Shown here one piece after another: positions 32,618-42,771 of a stretch of DNA of 43,533 bases (position 1 is its first letter; every line of letters begins with the position of its first letter). This DNA comes from Acidomonas methanolica. Lineage in GTDB: Bacteria > Pseudomonadota > Alphaproteobacteria > Acetobacterales > Acetobacteraceae. Location: the NCBI RefSeq assembly GCF_004346035.1, contig NZ_SLZN01000021.1, positions 1 to 43,533 on the forward strand, in the 5' to 3' direction. Both the position numbers and the translations under genes were made by a program. The notes under the pieces were generated by a model. The model made no database searches and was not told the DNA's origin. It saw only the letters and a list, made by a program, of their open reading frames with translations.

Positions 32618-34018
32618 TCAGCGTCCGATGTCGCGCAGGCGCTTGCCTGCGTAGAGGTTGCGTTCGATCACCTCCAGCGCCACGCCGCGCGTCTCGGGGA
32701 CGAAGGCGAGGGTGAAGAGGAGGAAGAGGGCGTTGAAGGCGGCGTAGAGCCAGAAGGTGCGCGGCGCGCCCAGCCCGTCGAGCAGGATGAGAAAGGTCTG
32801 GCCGACGAGGTAATTGGCCGCCCAGTTGGTGAAGGTCGAGCAGGCGATGCCGAAATCGCGACCTTCGAGCGGCTGGATTTCCGCGCAGAGAATCCAGATC
32901 ATCGGTCCGGCGGAGAAGGCGAAGCCCATGACGAAGCAGAGCAGCACGGCGACGGCGAGGTAATGCACGAGGTCGCTGTTCGTGTGGCCGAGGGAGAGCA
33001 GCCAGGCGAGCGCGCCCATTCCGGCGGCCATGATGACGAAGCCGGTGAGCAGCATGGAGCGGCGGCCCCAGCTATCGGCGAAACCGATGGCGATGAAGGT
33101 CGCCAGCACGTTCACGAGTCCGATGGTCGCCGTGCCCCAGAGTTGTCCCGACTGCCCGAATCCGGCGACCTCGAAGATGCGTGGGGCGTAATACATCACG
33201 ATGTTGATGCCGGTGAGCTGCTGGATGAGTTGCAGGGCGATGCCGAGCAAGACGGAGCGGCGGAAATTCGGGTTCTCGCGCAGGAGGCTGACCCCGCGCT
33301 GCTTTTCCGTTACCGAGGCGCGGATGGAGTCAGCCTCGCTCAGGGCGTGTTCGCGCGAGCCGCGCAGATGGGTCAGCGTGTTGACCGCCTCCTCCATCCG
33401 CCCGCGCAGGACGAGCCAGCGCGGGCTGGCGGGCAGGAAGAACGCGCCGATGACGAAGACCACGCCCGGGACCGCCACGATGCCGAGCATCCAGCGCCAT
33501 GCGCCGTAATAGGCCAGCACGGCGTCGGAGAGGAAGGCGAGCAGGATGCCTGAGGTGATCATGAGCTGGTAGAGGGAGATCATGCGCCCGCGCCGCGATT
33601 CATCGGCGATCTCGGAAATATAGAGCGGCGCGACGAAGCTGGCGATGCCGATGGCGACGCCCAGCACGATGCGGCCCGCGACCATTTCCGGCACGCTCTG
33701 GGCGAAGGCGCAGCAGAGCGCGCCGGCGACGAAGGCGAATCCGCTGATGATGAGCGAGGCGCGGCGGCCCAGCACGGCGGAGGTGCGGCCCGCGACGAGC
33801 GCCCCCGCAGCCGCGCCGAGCGTCATCGACGCGACGATGAAGCCAAGCGTCGCGTCACTGATCCGGAATGCCTTCTGGATGAAGCTCAATGCGCCGGAGA
33901 TGACACCGATATCGAGGCCGAACATGAGTCCCGCGACGGCGGCGAGGATGGCGGCAAGCAGCATGCGCCCGACGAGGCGTGGCGGCTCGATCGCGCCGGG
34001 AGGATTCGCGTCATTCAT
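32618..34018 (-). CDS. Sugar porter MFS transporter (GalP/XylE type)
   Basis: A 466-residue protein with 12 membrane helices and the sugar-porter signatures: [15 protein letters not shown] in helix 1, [10 protein letters not shown] (RxGRR-type loop), the PESPR equivalent [12 protein letters not shown] after helix 6, [17 protein letters not shown] in helix 7, and PETRG after helix 12. It should be a proton-linked hexose or pentose symporter; the substrate cannot be told. ATG 34018 has GGAG 11 bases upstream, better than the GTG/ATG at 34045. It is transcribed alone on the minus strand, 83 bases upstream of ispDF. Confidence 0.92.
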   Translation of the reverse strand: MNDANPPGAIEPPRLVGRMLLAAILAAVAGLMFGLDIGVISGALSFIQKAFRISDATLGFIVASMTLGAAAGALVAGRTSAVLGRRASLIISGFAFVAGALCCAFAQSVPEMVAGRIVLGVAIGIASFVAPLYISEIADESRRGRMISLYQLMITSGILLAFLSDAVLAYYGAWRWMLGIVAVPGVVFVIGAFFLPASPRWLVLRGRMEEAVNTLTHLRGSREHALSEADSIRASVTEKQRGVSLLRENPNFRRSVLLGIALQLIQQLTGINIVMYYAPRIFEVAGFGQSGQLWGTATIGLVNVLATFIAIGFADSWGRRSMLLTGFVIMAAGMGALAWLLSLGHTNSDLVHYLAVAVLLCFVMGFAFSAGPMIWILCAEIQPLEGRDFGIACSTFTNWAANYLVGQTFLILLDGLGAPRTFWLYAAFNALFLLFTLAFVPETRGVALEVIERNLYAGKRLRDIGR

Positions 34019-34165
34019 ATAAAGAAAATCTCCAGGGTCTTTCATGCGCCACGGGACGGTGGGCCGATCGCTGTCGGCTCGCTGCCGCCGGATATTGGAT
34101 TAACATCCCGTTATATGTCCGCGAACCCACGTCCGCGTGATGAAGCGTGAAAGACGCCGGGCACC

Positions 34166-34660
34166 TCAGTGGAGCAGCAGGCCCGTCTGATGGGGGCTGT
34201 CGAGGCTGAAGGCCGGAATCCGGACGTCGAAGCGGCGAAGGGAAAGGGGGGCGATCATGTGATAGACGCCCCGCATGAAGCCGCTCGGGGTCTCCAGCGA
34301 CGCGCCGGAGGTGTATTCGAAGCTCTCGCCCGCGCCGATGACGGGCTGTTCGCCGACGACGCCGTCGCCATGGACATGTTCCACATGGCCGCGCGCGTCG
34401 ATGATCTCCCAGGAGCGGCTGAGGAGCTGGACGGTTTCCTGCCCCTCATTGGCGATGCGGATATGGTAGGCCCAGGCGTAGCGATGCTCTTCGGGCTGGG
34501 AATGGTCGTCCAGCCAGAAGGTGCGGACGCAGACGACGACGTCCTGCGTGCGCGCTTCGAAACGTGACGCGGCCTCCATGGCCTCGGCGAAAGCTGAGTC
34601 CGGATCTGCGACAAGACGGGGCGGAGGAGGTCTGCGGGCCATGACGCCCTGTTCTGCCAT
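34166..34660 (-). CDS. apaG: ApaG family protein
   Basis: A 164-residue product. The ApaG beta-sandwich domain spans about 38-160, with VCVRTFWLDDHSQPEEHRYA, WAYHIRIANEGQETVQLLSR and SWEIIDARGHVEHVHGDGVVG, PVIGAGESFEYTSGASLETP, and FMRGVYHM. An N-terminal extension of about 37 residues precedes it. ApaG is linked with Co2+/Mg2+ homeostasis in enterobacteria, but its activity is unproven. It lies 41 bases downstream of metZ on the same strand, an arrangement I regard as common in alphaproteobacteria. Confidence 0.92.
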   Translation of the reverse strand: MAEQGVMARRPPPPRLVADPDSAFAEAMEAASRFEARTQDVVVCVRTFWLDDHSQPEEHRYAWAYHIRIANEGQETVQLLSRSWEIIDARGHVEHVHGDGVVGEQPVIGAGESFEYTSGASLETPSGFMRGVYHMIAPLSLRRFDVRIPAFSLDSPHQTGLLLH

Positions 34661-34701
34661 CCGCCCTGTCGTTGTGCAACAGGCCCGTTACAAATTGTCC
34701 A

Positions 34702-35883
34702 TTACAGGGCGGCGAGACCGCGCCTGAGATCGGCGATCAGATCGGCGGTGTCTTCCAGCCCCACGGAAAGGCGGATTACTCCATCCGTGATGCCCAGCCG
34801 CGCGCGCTCCTCCGCTCCCACGCGCATATGGGTGGTTGTCGCCGGGTGGGTGGCGAGCGAACGGGCGTCGCCGAGATTGTTGGAGATGGCGATCAGCTTC
34901 AGGGCGTCGAGAAAGCGGAACGCCCCCTCCTTTCCGCGATCGACCTCGAAGGCCACGAGCGAGCCGCCATCGCTCATCTGGCGGGCGGCGAGGTCCGCCT
35001 GCGGGTGGTCGGCGCGGCCCGGATAGCGCAGGCGCAGGATGCCCGGCGCGTCGGCGAGGAAATCGGCGACGGCGGCGGCGTTGCGCGCCATGGCGGCGAC
35101 GCGGAGCGGCAGGGTTTCGAGCCCCTTGAGCAGAACCCATGCATTGAAGGGCGAGAGGGCGTTGCCGGTGTTGCGCGTGAAGGGCTGGAGGGTTTCCTCG
35201 ATCCATTGCTTGCGGCCCAGCACGGCGCCGCCCAGCACGCGGCCCTGGCCGTCGATATGCTTGGTGCAGGAATAGAGGATGACATCCGCGCCGAATGCGA
35301 GCGGCTTCTGGCCGAGGGGCGAGGCGAAGACGTTGTCCACCATCAGCAGCGCGCCCGCCTTATGGGCGAGATCGGCGATGCGGGCGATGTCGAGCACGTC
35401 GAGCATCGGGTTGGAGGGGCTCTCCAGCAGCACGGCGGCGGCGGGCTTCGACAGCGCCTCGGTCCAGCCGTCGAAATCGCCGCCGTCGACGAAGATCGTC
35501 TCCACGCCGTAGCGGGGCAGCAGGTTGGCCACGATCCAGTGGCAGGAGCCGAACAGCGCGCGGGAGGCGACGACGCGGTCCCCGGCCTTCACATGGCTGA
35601 GCAGGGCGGAGGAGACCGCGCCCATGCCGGTCGCGGTCACGATGCAGGCTTCCGCGCCCTCGAGCATGGCGAGGCGGCGCTGGAGGGCGTCAGTGGTCGG
35701 GTTGCCGAAGCGGGAATACTGGTAGTGTTGTGCTTCGCCGAGGAAGGTGGCGGCGGCCTGTTCGGCGCTGTCATAGACGAAGCCGGAGGTCAGGAAGATG
35801 GCCTCGCTGGTCTCGCCATAGGGGGTGCGGTCAATATCCGCGTGCAGAAGCCGGGTGTTCAGGCCGGGAGACTCTTCGATCAT
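34702..35883 (-). CDS. metZ: O-succinylhomoserine sulfhydrylase
   Basis: A 393-residue PLP enzyme of the Cys/Met metabolism family. Motifs are YSRFGNPTTDALQRRLAMLE, ATGMGAVSSALLSHVKAGD, VDNVFASPLGQKPLAFGAD, and LYSCTKHIDGQGRVLGG with PLP-binding Lys208. It makes homocysteine directly from O-succinylhomoserine and sulfide in methionine synthesis. MetZ is preferred over MetB or MetY by the YSRFGNPT block and the SAM-II riboswitch in front. ATG 35883 with SD GGAG is chosen over GTG 35895, which overlaps the SD. It forms an operon with apaG. Confidence 0.93.
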   Translation of the reverse strand: MIEESPGLNTRLLHADIDRTPYGETSEAIFLTSGFVYDSAEQAAATFLGEAQHYQYSRFGNPTTDALQRRLAMLEGAEACIVTATGMGAVSSALLSHVKAGDRVVASRALFGSCHWIVANLLPRYGVETIFVDGGDFDGWTEALSKPAAAVLLESPSNPMLDVLDIARIADLAHKAGALLMVDNVFASPLGQKPLAFGADVILYSCTKHIDGQGRVLGGAVLGRKQWIEETLQPFTRNTGNALSPFNAWVLLKGLETLPLRVAAMARNAAAVADFLADAPGILRLRYPGRADHPQADLAARQMSDGGSLVAFEVDRGKEGAFRFLDALKLIAISNNLGDARSLATHPATTTHMRVGAEERARLGITDGVIRLSVGLEDTADLIADLRRGLAAL

Positions 35884-35980
35884 GAAAGTCGTCACTCCAA
35901 AATGCGGGCGCGCGGGGCGCGTCGCGTCATTCTGGCCGTGGAAGTCCTGGCCCTGCGACGCGGATGCGGCGGAGCCCGGG

Positions 35981-36036
35981 CCTCTTTAGCGCTGTTCTTT
36001 AGCCTCGCCGCAAGCCGGCCAATCAAATCACGAGGG
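35981..36036 (-). promoter_or_regulatory. SAM-II riboswitch upstream of metZ
   Basis: On the minus strand the leader reads CCTCGTGATTTG (36035 downward), then CCGGCTTGCGG, CGAGGCTAAAG and GCGCTAAAGAGG. The blocks GTGATTTG, GGCTTGC, TAAA and GCTAAAnAGG in this order and spacing are the SAM-II consensus known from alphaproteobacterial metA and metZ leaders. CCTCG (36035-36031) pairs with CGAGG (36007-36003) to form P1. SAM binding should lower expression of metZ-apaG. About 97 bases lie between the aptamer and the ATG. Confidence 0.85.
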
Positions 36037-36084
36037 TCGCGCGCCACCCGGCGCGTCGACATCGGCTTTATGACGCTGGAAGGC

Positions 36085-36105
36085 CCGGGACGTCAACCGT
36101 CCCGG
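36085..36105. other. Perfect GC-rich hairpin upstream of the SAM-II leader
   Basis: CCGGGACG (36085-36092), loop TCAAC, CGTCCCGG (36098-36105): an 8-bp perfect stem. It lies between the SAM-II aptamer and tRNA-Gly, in a region (36037-36265) with no supported gene. It lacks a T-run. It might be a regulator site or a stem in the leader RNA. Confidence 0.4.
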
Positions 36106-36265
36106 CGTCGCGCGTATGGGGTCGGGTCGGGCACGCAGGGTTCTGCACTCTACCCGCCAGAGGCGGAACGCATGATTTTCACGCGGCGCGCTGCGGGACG
36201 GCGAAATGCGTGCGGCGGGATTGCGCGGACGGGCGGGTTTATGTAAAGAAGGCCGCACTCGCGGT

Positions 36266-36339
36266 GCGGGTGTAGTTCAATGGTAGAACGGCAGCTTCCC
36301 AAGCTGCATACGAGGGTTCGATTCCCTTCACCCGCTCCA
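36266..36339 (+). tRNA. tRNA-Gly(CCC)
   Basis: The gene starts GCGGGTGTAGTTCAATGG and ends TTCACCCGCTCCA. The acceptor stem GCGGGTG/CACCCGC, D arm, anticodon loop TTCCCAA (anticodon CCC) and T arm GGGTTCGATTCCC all close, and CCA is encoded (74 nt). The region just downstream carries an AT-rich foreign-looking gene, so this tRNA may have served as an insertion site, but no repeated 3' end is seen. Confidence 0.95.
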
Positions 36340-36534
36340 GAATCCCGCTTGGAAAAACCCTGGATTTCTGCCGGTTTTAAGGCGCTCGCTCGTTGTCGGT
36401 GAGAGCCTCTGCCTGCCTGCGATCGTGGACGCTGGGGGCCTTGGCGTGTCAGATATCGGAGCCATGATCTGGATCGCTTGACTGTCTATCGACCCAGGCT
36501 TTGGCAAAAAATGGTTTCGTGACAGGGAGCCGAT

Positions 36535-36563
36535 TTGGCTGACATCAATAATTTTCTGATAAA
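36535..36563 (+). promoter_or_regulatory. Candidate promoter of the AT-rich acyltransferase gene
   Basis: TTGGCT (36535-36540) and GATAAA (36558-36563) are separated by 17 bases, each matching 4 of 6 consensus positions, within an AT-rich stretch. The distance to ATG 36615 is 51 bases. The flanking 36340-36534 shows no gene I can support. Confidence 0.35.
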
Positions 36564-36614
36564 GCATTGCGTTAAATTGAGTGTCGTATCTCTCTGTCTC
36601 TTTGGGAGTCTCGA

Positions 36615-37400
36615 ATGACTGACCCCATACGGGTGTATTCAGCGCACAAAGATCACGACGAGCTCATCAAGCTTGGCATAAGATGCAACACTGCCGAGAA
36701 AACGGAAAATAAAATATGTATAGACCAAAAATTAACAAAAAAAGATAGAAATGAATTATTAACAATATATTTTTGTGGCGACAACAACTCCATTCAAATA
36801 CATGGAAATGAATTGCCGGTCGGATCTATCTCGTTTATGGGAAATGATTCAAGTGTCCGTATTTACAGAGAAAATGATGTTAATATAAATGTGTTTTTAT
36901 ATGATCGATCTAATTTATATATAGAGAAATCATTCTCCATATTTGGTTTGTTTGCCTCCATCTATTCAAACACGACACTCAGGATACGAGAAAACTGTCT
37001 GATAGCAAATGATGTAAAGATTTGGACCTTTGACCACCATGCTATCATTGATCTGAAGACGATGAAGCAGCGTAATTTTCCGCAAGACGTTGATATTGGC
37101 CCCCATGTTTGGATCGGTGAATCCTCGCAAATTCTCAAGGGCACTCGAATCGAAGTGGGTTCGATTATTTCGGCTGGAGCAATTGTGCGCGGTCTGATTC
37201 CGTCACGAGAATTATGGGGCGGGAATCCTGCGCGGCGTGTTCGGCGTCATATGTCCTGGACACCCTCACATCCAACAAACACATATGACTTGAATGTCAT
37301 GTTGGCCTCGATGCCCGACGACCAATCAAATTGGTCTCGGTTCAAGGAACGATTGAAAAAATTACTGAGCCGACGATCTGCAGCCCGGCAGCGACCCTAA
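36615..37400 (+). CDS. Left-handed beta-helix acyltransferase, AT-rich and probably acquired
   Basis: A 261-residue protein. The first 90 or so residues contain short repeats (ISFMGNDSSVRIYREN). The C-terminal half has the hexapeptide-repeat features of CatB/WbbJ-like O-acetyltransferases: LIANDVKIWTFDHHAIIDLK with the catalytic-type histidines, VDIGPHVWIGESSQILKG, VGSIISAGAIVRGLIPSREL and GGNPARRVRR. It probably acetylates a sugar of a surface polysaccharide. Base composition is far lower in GC than the neighbours, with many AAA, AAT, ATA and TTA codons, especially before 37000. SD GGGAG precedes ATG 36615. It ends overlapping by 4 bases the convergent SLT-lipoprotein gene. Confidence 0.82.
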   Translation: MTDPIRVYSAHKDHDELIKLGIRCNTAEKTENKICIDQKLTKKDRNELLTIYFCGDNNSIQIHGNELPVGSISFMGNDSSVRIYRENDVNINVFLYDRSNLYIEKSFSIFGLFASIYSNTTLRIRENCLIANDVKIWTFDHHAIIDLKTMKQRNFPQDVDIGPHVWIGESSQILKGTRIEVGSIISAGAIVRGLIPSRELWGGNPARRVRRHMSWTPSHPTNTYDLNVMLASMPDDQSNWSRFKERLKKLLSRRSAARQRP

Positions 37401-38002
37401 AACAGCCAGCTCCAGAAGCCATGGTCCTGCAAATCCTCCCGGCAGGCCGCCAATTGTTGCGCATAAAGCTGCGCCCGCACCGAAACCTGGTCGGCTATTC
37501 GAAGCAACCGGGTTTTTTGGGTGTAGGATCGTGCGCGATATCCGCCCCATCCTTCATGATAGGCCAGATATTGCCGCCGGGCATCCGTTACCGGAATGCC
37601 GAATTGATGGCGGGACTGCACGATATACCAGCTCATGAAATCCAGCGCGTCGTGGAAATCGTCGCGGCTCGCGCTCTGGTCGGTTCGCCGTTCGAAATCC
37701 CGCCAGGTCGCATTCTTCGCCTGCGGATAGCCATAGGCCGAGGTGACGTATCCCGTGGGAACGATCCACAGGAAATAGGTGCGTTTCGTATGAAGCGCCG
37801 CGTGAAATCCCGATTCTTGATACATGATCGCCATCGGCACCGAAACCGGAACAGCCCATTTCCGCTGTGCCTTCATCGCCGCGTGGTACCAGGAACGCTT
37901 TTCCTTGAATACGGAGCAAATATTCCCGGGATGTTCCGGCGGTGCGGTCACACATCCTGTCAGCAACACGCCGGACAGCCCAAGAAACGCCGCGTACCGC
38001 AT
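37397..38002 (-). CDS. Transglycosylase SLT-domain lipoprotein
   Basis: A 201-residue protein with a lipoprotein signal (LLTGC, Cys17) and a lysozyme-like domain. VSVPMAIMYQESGFHAALHT contains the probable catalytic Glu63. YGYPQAKNATWRDFER and FMSWYIVQSRHQFGIPVTDA follow, then YLAYHEGWGGYRARSY, typical of this SLT subgroup. It should act on peptidoglycan from the outer membrane's inner face. It is different from the SLT-SPOR protein at 15097-16491 and has no SPOR domain. Its end overlaps the AT-rich acyltransferase gene. Confidence 0.82.
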   Translation of the reverse strand: MRYAAFLGLSGVLLTGCVTAPPEHPGNICSVFKEKRSWYHAAMKAQRKWAVPVSVPMAIMYQESGFHAALHTKRTYFLWIVPTGYVTSAYGYPQAKNATWRDFERRTDQSASRDDFHDALDFMSWYIVQSRHQFGIPVTDARRQYLAYHEGWGGYRARSYTQKTRLLRIADQVSVRAQLYAQQLAACREDLQDHGFWSWLF

Positions 38003-38049
38003 CGCGCTACCGCGAGGACTTGACCGGCATGCGCTCTTGCGTCGCCATG

Positions 38050-38439
38050 TCAGTCTGCAACGGGCGAACAGATTTCGACGAGGCAACCATTGATATCTCG
38101 CACATAGCCGACGATCTGGCCCCACGGCTTCTCCGCGGGCGCCGTAATGGCCGCAGCCCCGGCGGCGAGCGCCGTGTCGTAGGCAGCACGCGGATCGTCT
38201 GTCACCAGCGCAATTTCGTATCCTGCGGCCAACTCGGATTTGCGGTTGGGACGTATGGCAAGCCCGTTCATTTCCGCCATCGACTCACCGGCAAAGGCGA
38301 GCACCGTTTCTCCCGTCTGCATTTCGGCGTAGAGATTGCTCTCATGGATGAAGCGACGTTCGAGTCCAAAAGCCTCTTCGTAAAAGCGGACGGTGGCGGG
38401 CACGTCCGCGACATATATGATGGTGTATCCGAGCTTCAT
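38050..38439 (-). CDS. VOC family (glyoxalase/bleomycin-resistance fold) protein
   Basis: A 129-residue protein with two beta-alpha-beta-beta-beta units: YTIIYVADVPATVRFYEEAF with GLERRFIHESNLYAEMQTGE, and YEIALVTDDPRAAYDTALAA with PWGQIVGYVRDINGCLVEIC. Glu residues in LYAEM and CLVEIC sit where metal ligands occur in this superfamily. The reaction is not predictable. A strong SD (AAGGAG, 6 bases from ATG 38439) is present. It is followed 47 bases later by the SLT lipoprotein gene on the same strand. Confidence 0.88.
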   Translation of the reverse strand: MKLGYTIIYVADVPATVRFYEEAFGLERRFIHESNLYAEMQTGETVLAFAGESMAEMNGLAIRPNRKSELAAGYEIALVTDDPRAAYDTALAAGAAAITAPAEKPWGQIVGYVRDINGCLVEICSPVAD

Positions 38440-38547
38440 GAAGACTCCTTAGAAGAGCCATCGGACGAGAGCAAATCTCAACGCACTTCCCGCGTTCGGC
38501 GCAGGCAACGCCACGGAATGCTTGAGACAGGCCGGACCCGGATCGGC

Positions 38548-39072
38548 TCAGAAATGCGTATGGATCAACGGGCTGATCGACACGGCCATCAGGACCAGGC
38601 CGAAGAGTGCCATCAGTTTGAACAGGAAGAACATCCCGTTCTCGACCAGTTCGCTGCGTGTGGCAAGGAGGACGAACAGGTCCGGCGTGGCGGGAGCGGC
38701 GGTGTCTCCGGTCAGGGCGGCGAGGCGCTGGGCAGCCCGCGCATGGGTGCGGCGGGTCATTTCAGTGTCGGAAAGATCTGCCTTGCGATAGAGTTCGGCG
38801 ATATATCGGTCCAGCGTTTCGAGCCGGTAGAAACCGCCCTGTTCTTCCGGTCCGGCGCCGAGCCAGTTCAACGCGCCCAGACGGAGCGGAGAGACGCCGA
38901 GATAGCGGGCAGCGGCCGTCCGGGTCAGACGTTGTCCGGGGCCGGGCGTGCGCGGCGGCAGGCGCAGGAGATTGTCGCCGGTGGAAGACGCGCCGGTGGT
39001 TGACCGGCCAGTGGGAGACCGGTCAGCGGAAGACGGATTCATGGACGAGGGCGGTGTTCGGCCTGACTGCAT
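38548..39072 (-). CDS. HTH-like protein with C-terminal membrane helix, hypothetical
   Basis: A 174-residue protein. Residues 1-45 are low-complexity (Ser/Thr/Pro/Arg). Residues 48-95 look like a helix-turn-helix of the excisionase/MerR type: LTRTAAARYLGVSPLRLGAL followed by FYRLETLDRYIAELY. A helical linker precedes a membrane helix at the C-terminus (GMFFLFKLMALFGLVLMAVS) with a short tail SPLIHTHF. The N-terminal DNA-binding-like domain would face the cytoplasm. No family name is recognised. ATG 39072 lacks a clear SD; ATG 39042 is an alternative. Confidence 0.65.
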   Translation of the reverse strand: MQSGRTPPSSMNPSSADRSPTGRSTTGASSTGDNLLRLPPRTPGPGQRLTRTAAARYLGVSPLRLGALNWLGAGPEEQGGFYRLETLDRYIAELYRKADLSDTEMTRRTHARAAQRLAALTGDTAAPATPDLFVLLATRSELVENGMFFLFKLMALFGLVLMAVSISPLIHTHF

Positions 39073-39143
39073 GGTGACGCACCGTTGTCGGGGCGAAAAC
39101 CCTAGCGTGTCCGCGCCGGTTGCGTCGAGAAAAACAAGCGGGG

Positions 39144-40220
39144 TCAGGCGCGCTTTCCTGCGGTGCGCGCATCCTCCACCGTCTCGAAGCCCTGTTTCCG
39201 CATGGCGTCGAGCAGTTCGCGTTTCAGTCGGGGAAGTAGCGCGGGGCCCTCGAAAATGAAGGCGGAATAGACCTGCACCAGATCGGCTCCGGCCAGAAGC
39301 CTGTCGAGAATATCGCGCCCCGTCTCGATTCCGCCGCAGGCGACGAGGATCAGCCGTCCTTGGGCGAGGTCCGCGGCGCGGCGGAGCATGTCGATCGCAA
39401 GAGGGCGGAGAGGCCGCCCCGAGAGGCCGCCGCTTTCGGTTGCATGAAGATCTCGCAGTCCGGCGGGGCGGGAAATAGTGGTGTTGCCGAGGATCAACCC
39501 GTCCGCCTTGTGAGCGATGGCAGCCTCGATGACGGAGCCGAGCACGTCCGGCGGGAGGTCCGGGGCGAGCTTTATGAGCAGGGGCGGCCGGTGCGGATTG
39601 CGCGCGGCCACGGCATCCAGCATCGCGGCGAGAAACGCGGCGCTTTGCAGGTCGCGCAGGCCCGGCGTGTTGGGCGAGGAGAGGTTGATGGTGATGTAGT
39701 CGACATAGGGGCTGACGCGGGCGACGAGTTCCGGATAGTCGCGCAGGGGATCGGCGCCCGTCTTGTTGATGCCGAGATTGGCGCCGATCGGCGTCCTGCC
39801 GACGCCGTGCGGGCCGCCATTCGGGCGCGGGCGATGAAGGCGGGCGAGGCGTCGGCAGAAACGGTCGATCCCGCAGCCGTTGAAGCCCATGCGGTTGATG
39901 ATGGCGCGATCTTCCGTGAGCCGGAACAGGCGCGGGCGGGGATTGCCCTGCTGGGGACGGGGGGTGACGGTGCCGGCCTCGACGAAGCCGAATCCCAGCC
40001 GGGCGAGGGGACGTATGGCGCGGGCGTCCTTGTCAAAACCGGCGGCAAGCCCGATCGGGTTGGGGAAGCGCAGCCCCAGCGCGCGAGTCGCGAGCTGCGG
40101 AACGTCGTGGGGCGCGAAGGGAGTCAGGCCGAGCGCCAAAGCATGGATGGCGGTCTCGTGCGCGGTCTCGGGGTCGAGCCGGCGCAGAAGGGAGACGGGC
40201 AATGTGTCCAGCAGCGACAT
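39144..40220 (-). CDS. pyrD: Quinone-dependent dihydroorotate dehydrogenase (class 2)
   Basis: A 358-residue FMN enzyme oxidising dihydroorotate to orotate in pyrimidine synthesis, with electrons to quinone. The N-terminal amphipathic region (LPVSLLRRLDPETAHETAIH) binds the membrane, as in class 2 enzymes. Motifs are PNPIGLAAGFDKDARAIRPL, GFVEAGTVTPRPQQGNPRPR, INRMGFNGCG, IGANLGINKT, ITINLSSPNTPGLRDLQ (with the catalytic serine), and VACGGIETGRDILDRLLAGA. ATG 40220 is chosen, since the upstream 40 residues of the open frame look non-coding. Confidence 0.95.
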   Translation of the reverse strand: MSLLDTLPVSLLRRLDPETAHETAIHALALGLTPFAPHDVPQLATRALGLRFPNPIGLAAGFDKDARAIRPLARLGFGFVEAGTVTPRPQQGNPRPRLFRLTEDRAIINRMGFNGCGIDRFCRRLARLHRPRPNGGPHGVGRTPIGANLGINKTGADPLRDYPELVARVSPYVDYITINLSSPNTPGLRDLQSAAFLAAMLDAVAARNPHRPPLLIKLAPDLPPDVLGSVIEAAIAHKADGLILGNTTISRPAGLRDLHATESGGLSGRPLRPLAIDMLRRAADLAQGRLILVACGGIETGRDILDRLLAGADLVQVYSAFIFEGPALLPRLKRELLDAMRKQGFETVEDARTAGKRA

Positions 40221-40338
40221 GACGGTTCGGTCCTCTCGGGCAAGGGCCCCCGGGGCAAGGGGGAACGTCTTAGCGCGCCTGGGTGTGGGAGGAAATCGGG
40301 TGTTTCTGCCCGGCGCGGAATCGGATAAGCGATACGGC

Positions 40339-40587
40339 ATGTGGGACGAACCCTATCTCGAAACCTGCTGCCGCTCGGCCTTGCACCGGCTTCTGCTGTG
40401 CGAGGATGTCGGGCGCGTGCAGGGATTGCGCGACCAGCCCTGTCTGGAGCGGTTGCAGCGCATGGGCTTCGCGCGGATGCGGGCGGACGGGCGGTTCGTC
40501 ATCACGCCGGCCGGGCAGGTCAGGCATGACAAGGAGATCGGCAAGCTGGCGCCGGTCTATCGGAGTCGCCGCCGCTTCGCGGGATAG
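40339..40587 (+). CDS. Small winged-helix-like hypothetical protein
   Basis: An 82-residue protein divergent from pyrD: MWDEPYLETCCRSALHRLLL, CEDVGRVQGLRDQPCLERLQ, then MGFARMRADGRFVITPAGQV and a basic tail. The LxxMGFxRxxxDGRFxITxAGxxRH pattern resembles the wing and recognition part of small winged-helix proteins, with the N-terminal helices in front. Three or four cysteines are present. I do not recognise a named family. The ATG at 40339 is followed by a clean frame of typical codon use. Confidence 0.6.
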   Translation: MWDEPYLETCCRSALHRLLLCEDVGRVQGLRDQPCLERLQRMGFARMRADGRFVITPAGQVRHDKEIGKLAPVYRSRRRFAG

Positions 40588-40594
40588 GCGCGTC

Positions 40595-40616
40595 ACTTCT
40601 CGTTTGCGTGAGAAGA
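40595..40616 (+). other. Hairpin after the small winged-helix-like gene
   Basis: CTTCTC (40596-40601) and GAGAAG (40610-40615) pair around an 8-base loop, 8 bases after the stop. No T-run follows, so a terminator role is possible but weak. It separates this gene from the thiC leader. Confidence 0.3.
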
Positions 40617-40660
40617 GGCGTCATGCAGTTGACTTTTCGCGCGAAAGTCATCGACACTCG

Positions 40661-42740
<2,080 letters not shown>

Positions 42741-42771
42741 CCGCCGCGCCCGGCGGAGGGACAGTTCTTTC

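Noticed and set aside
36328-36567. 79-codon minus-strand frame between tRNA-Gly and the acyltransferase gene
   Set aside because: It overlaps the tRNA end, has no SD and resembles no family. It might be a scrap of a former mobile gene but this cannot be supported.
36266-36614. Attachment-site repeat for an element at tRNA-Gly
   Set aside because: I looked for a second copy of the tRNA 3' end (GATTCCCTTCACCCGCTCCA) to the right and did not find one. No integrase is adjacent.
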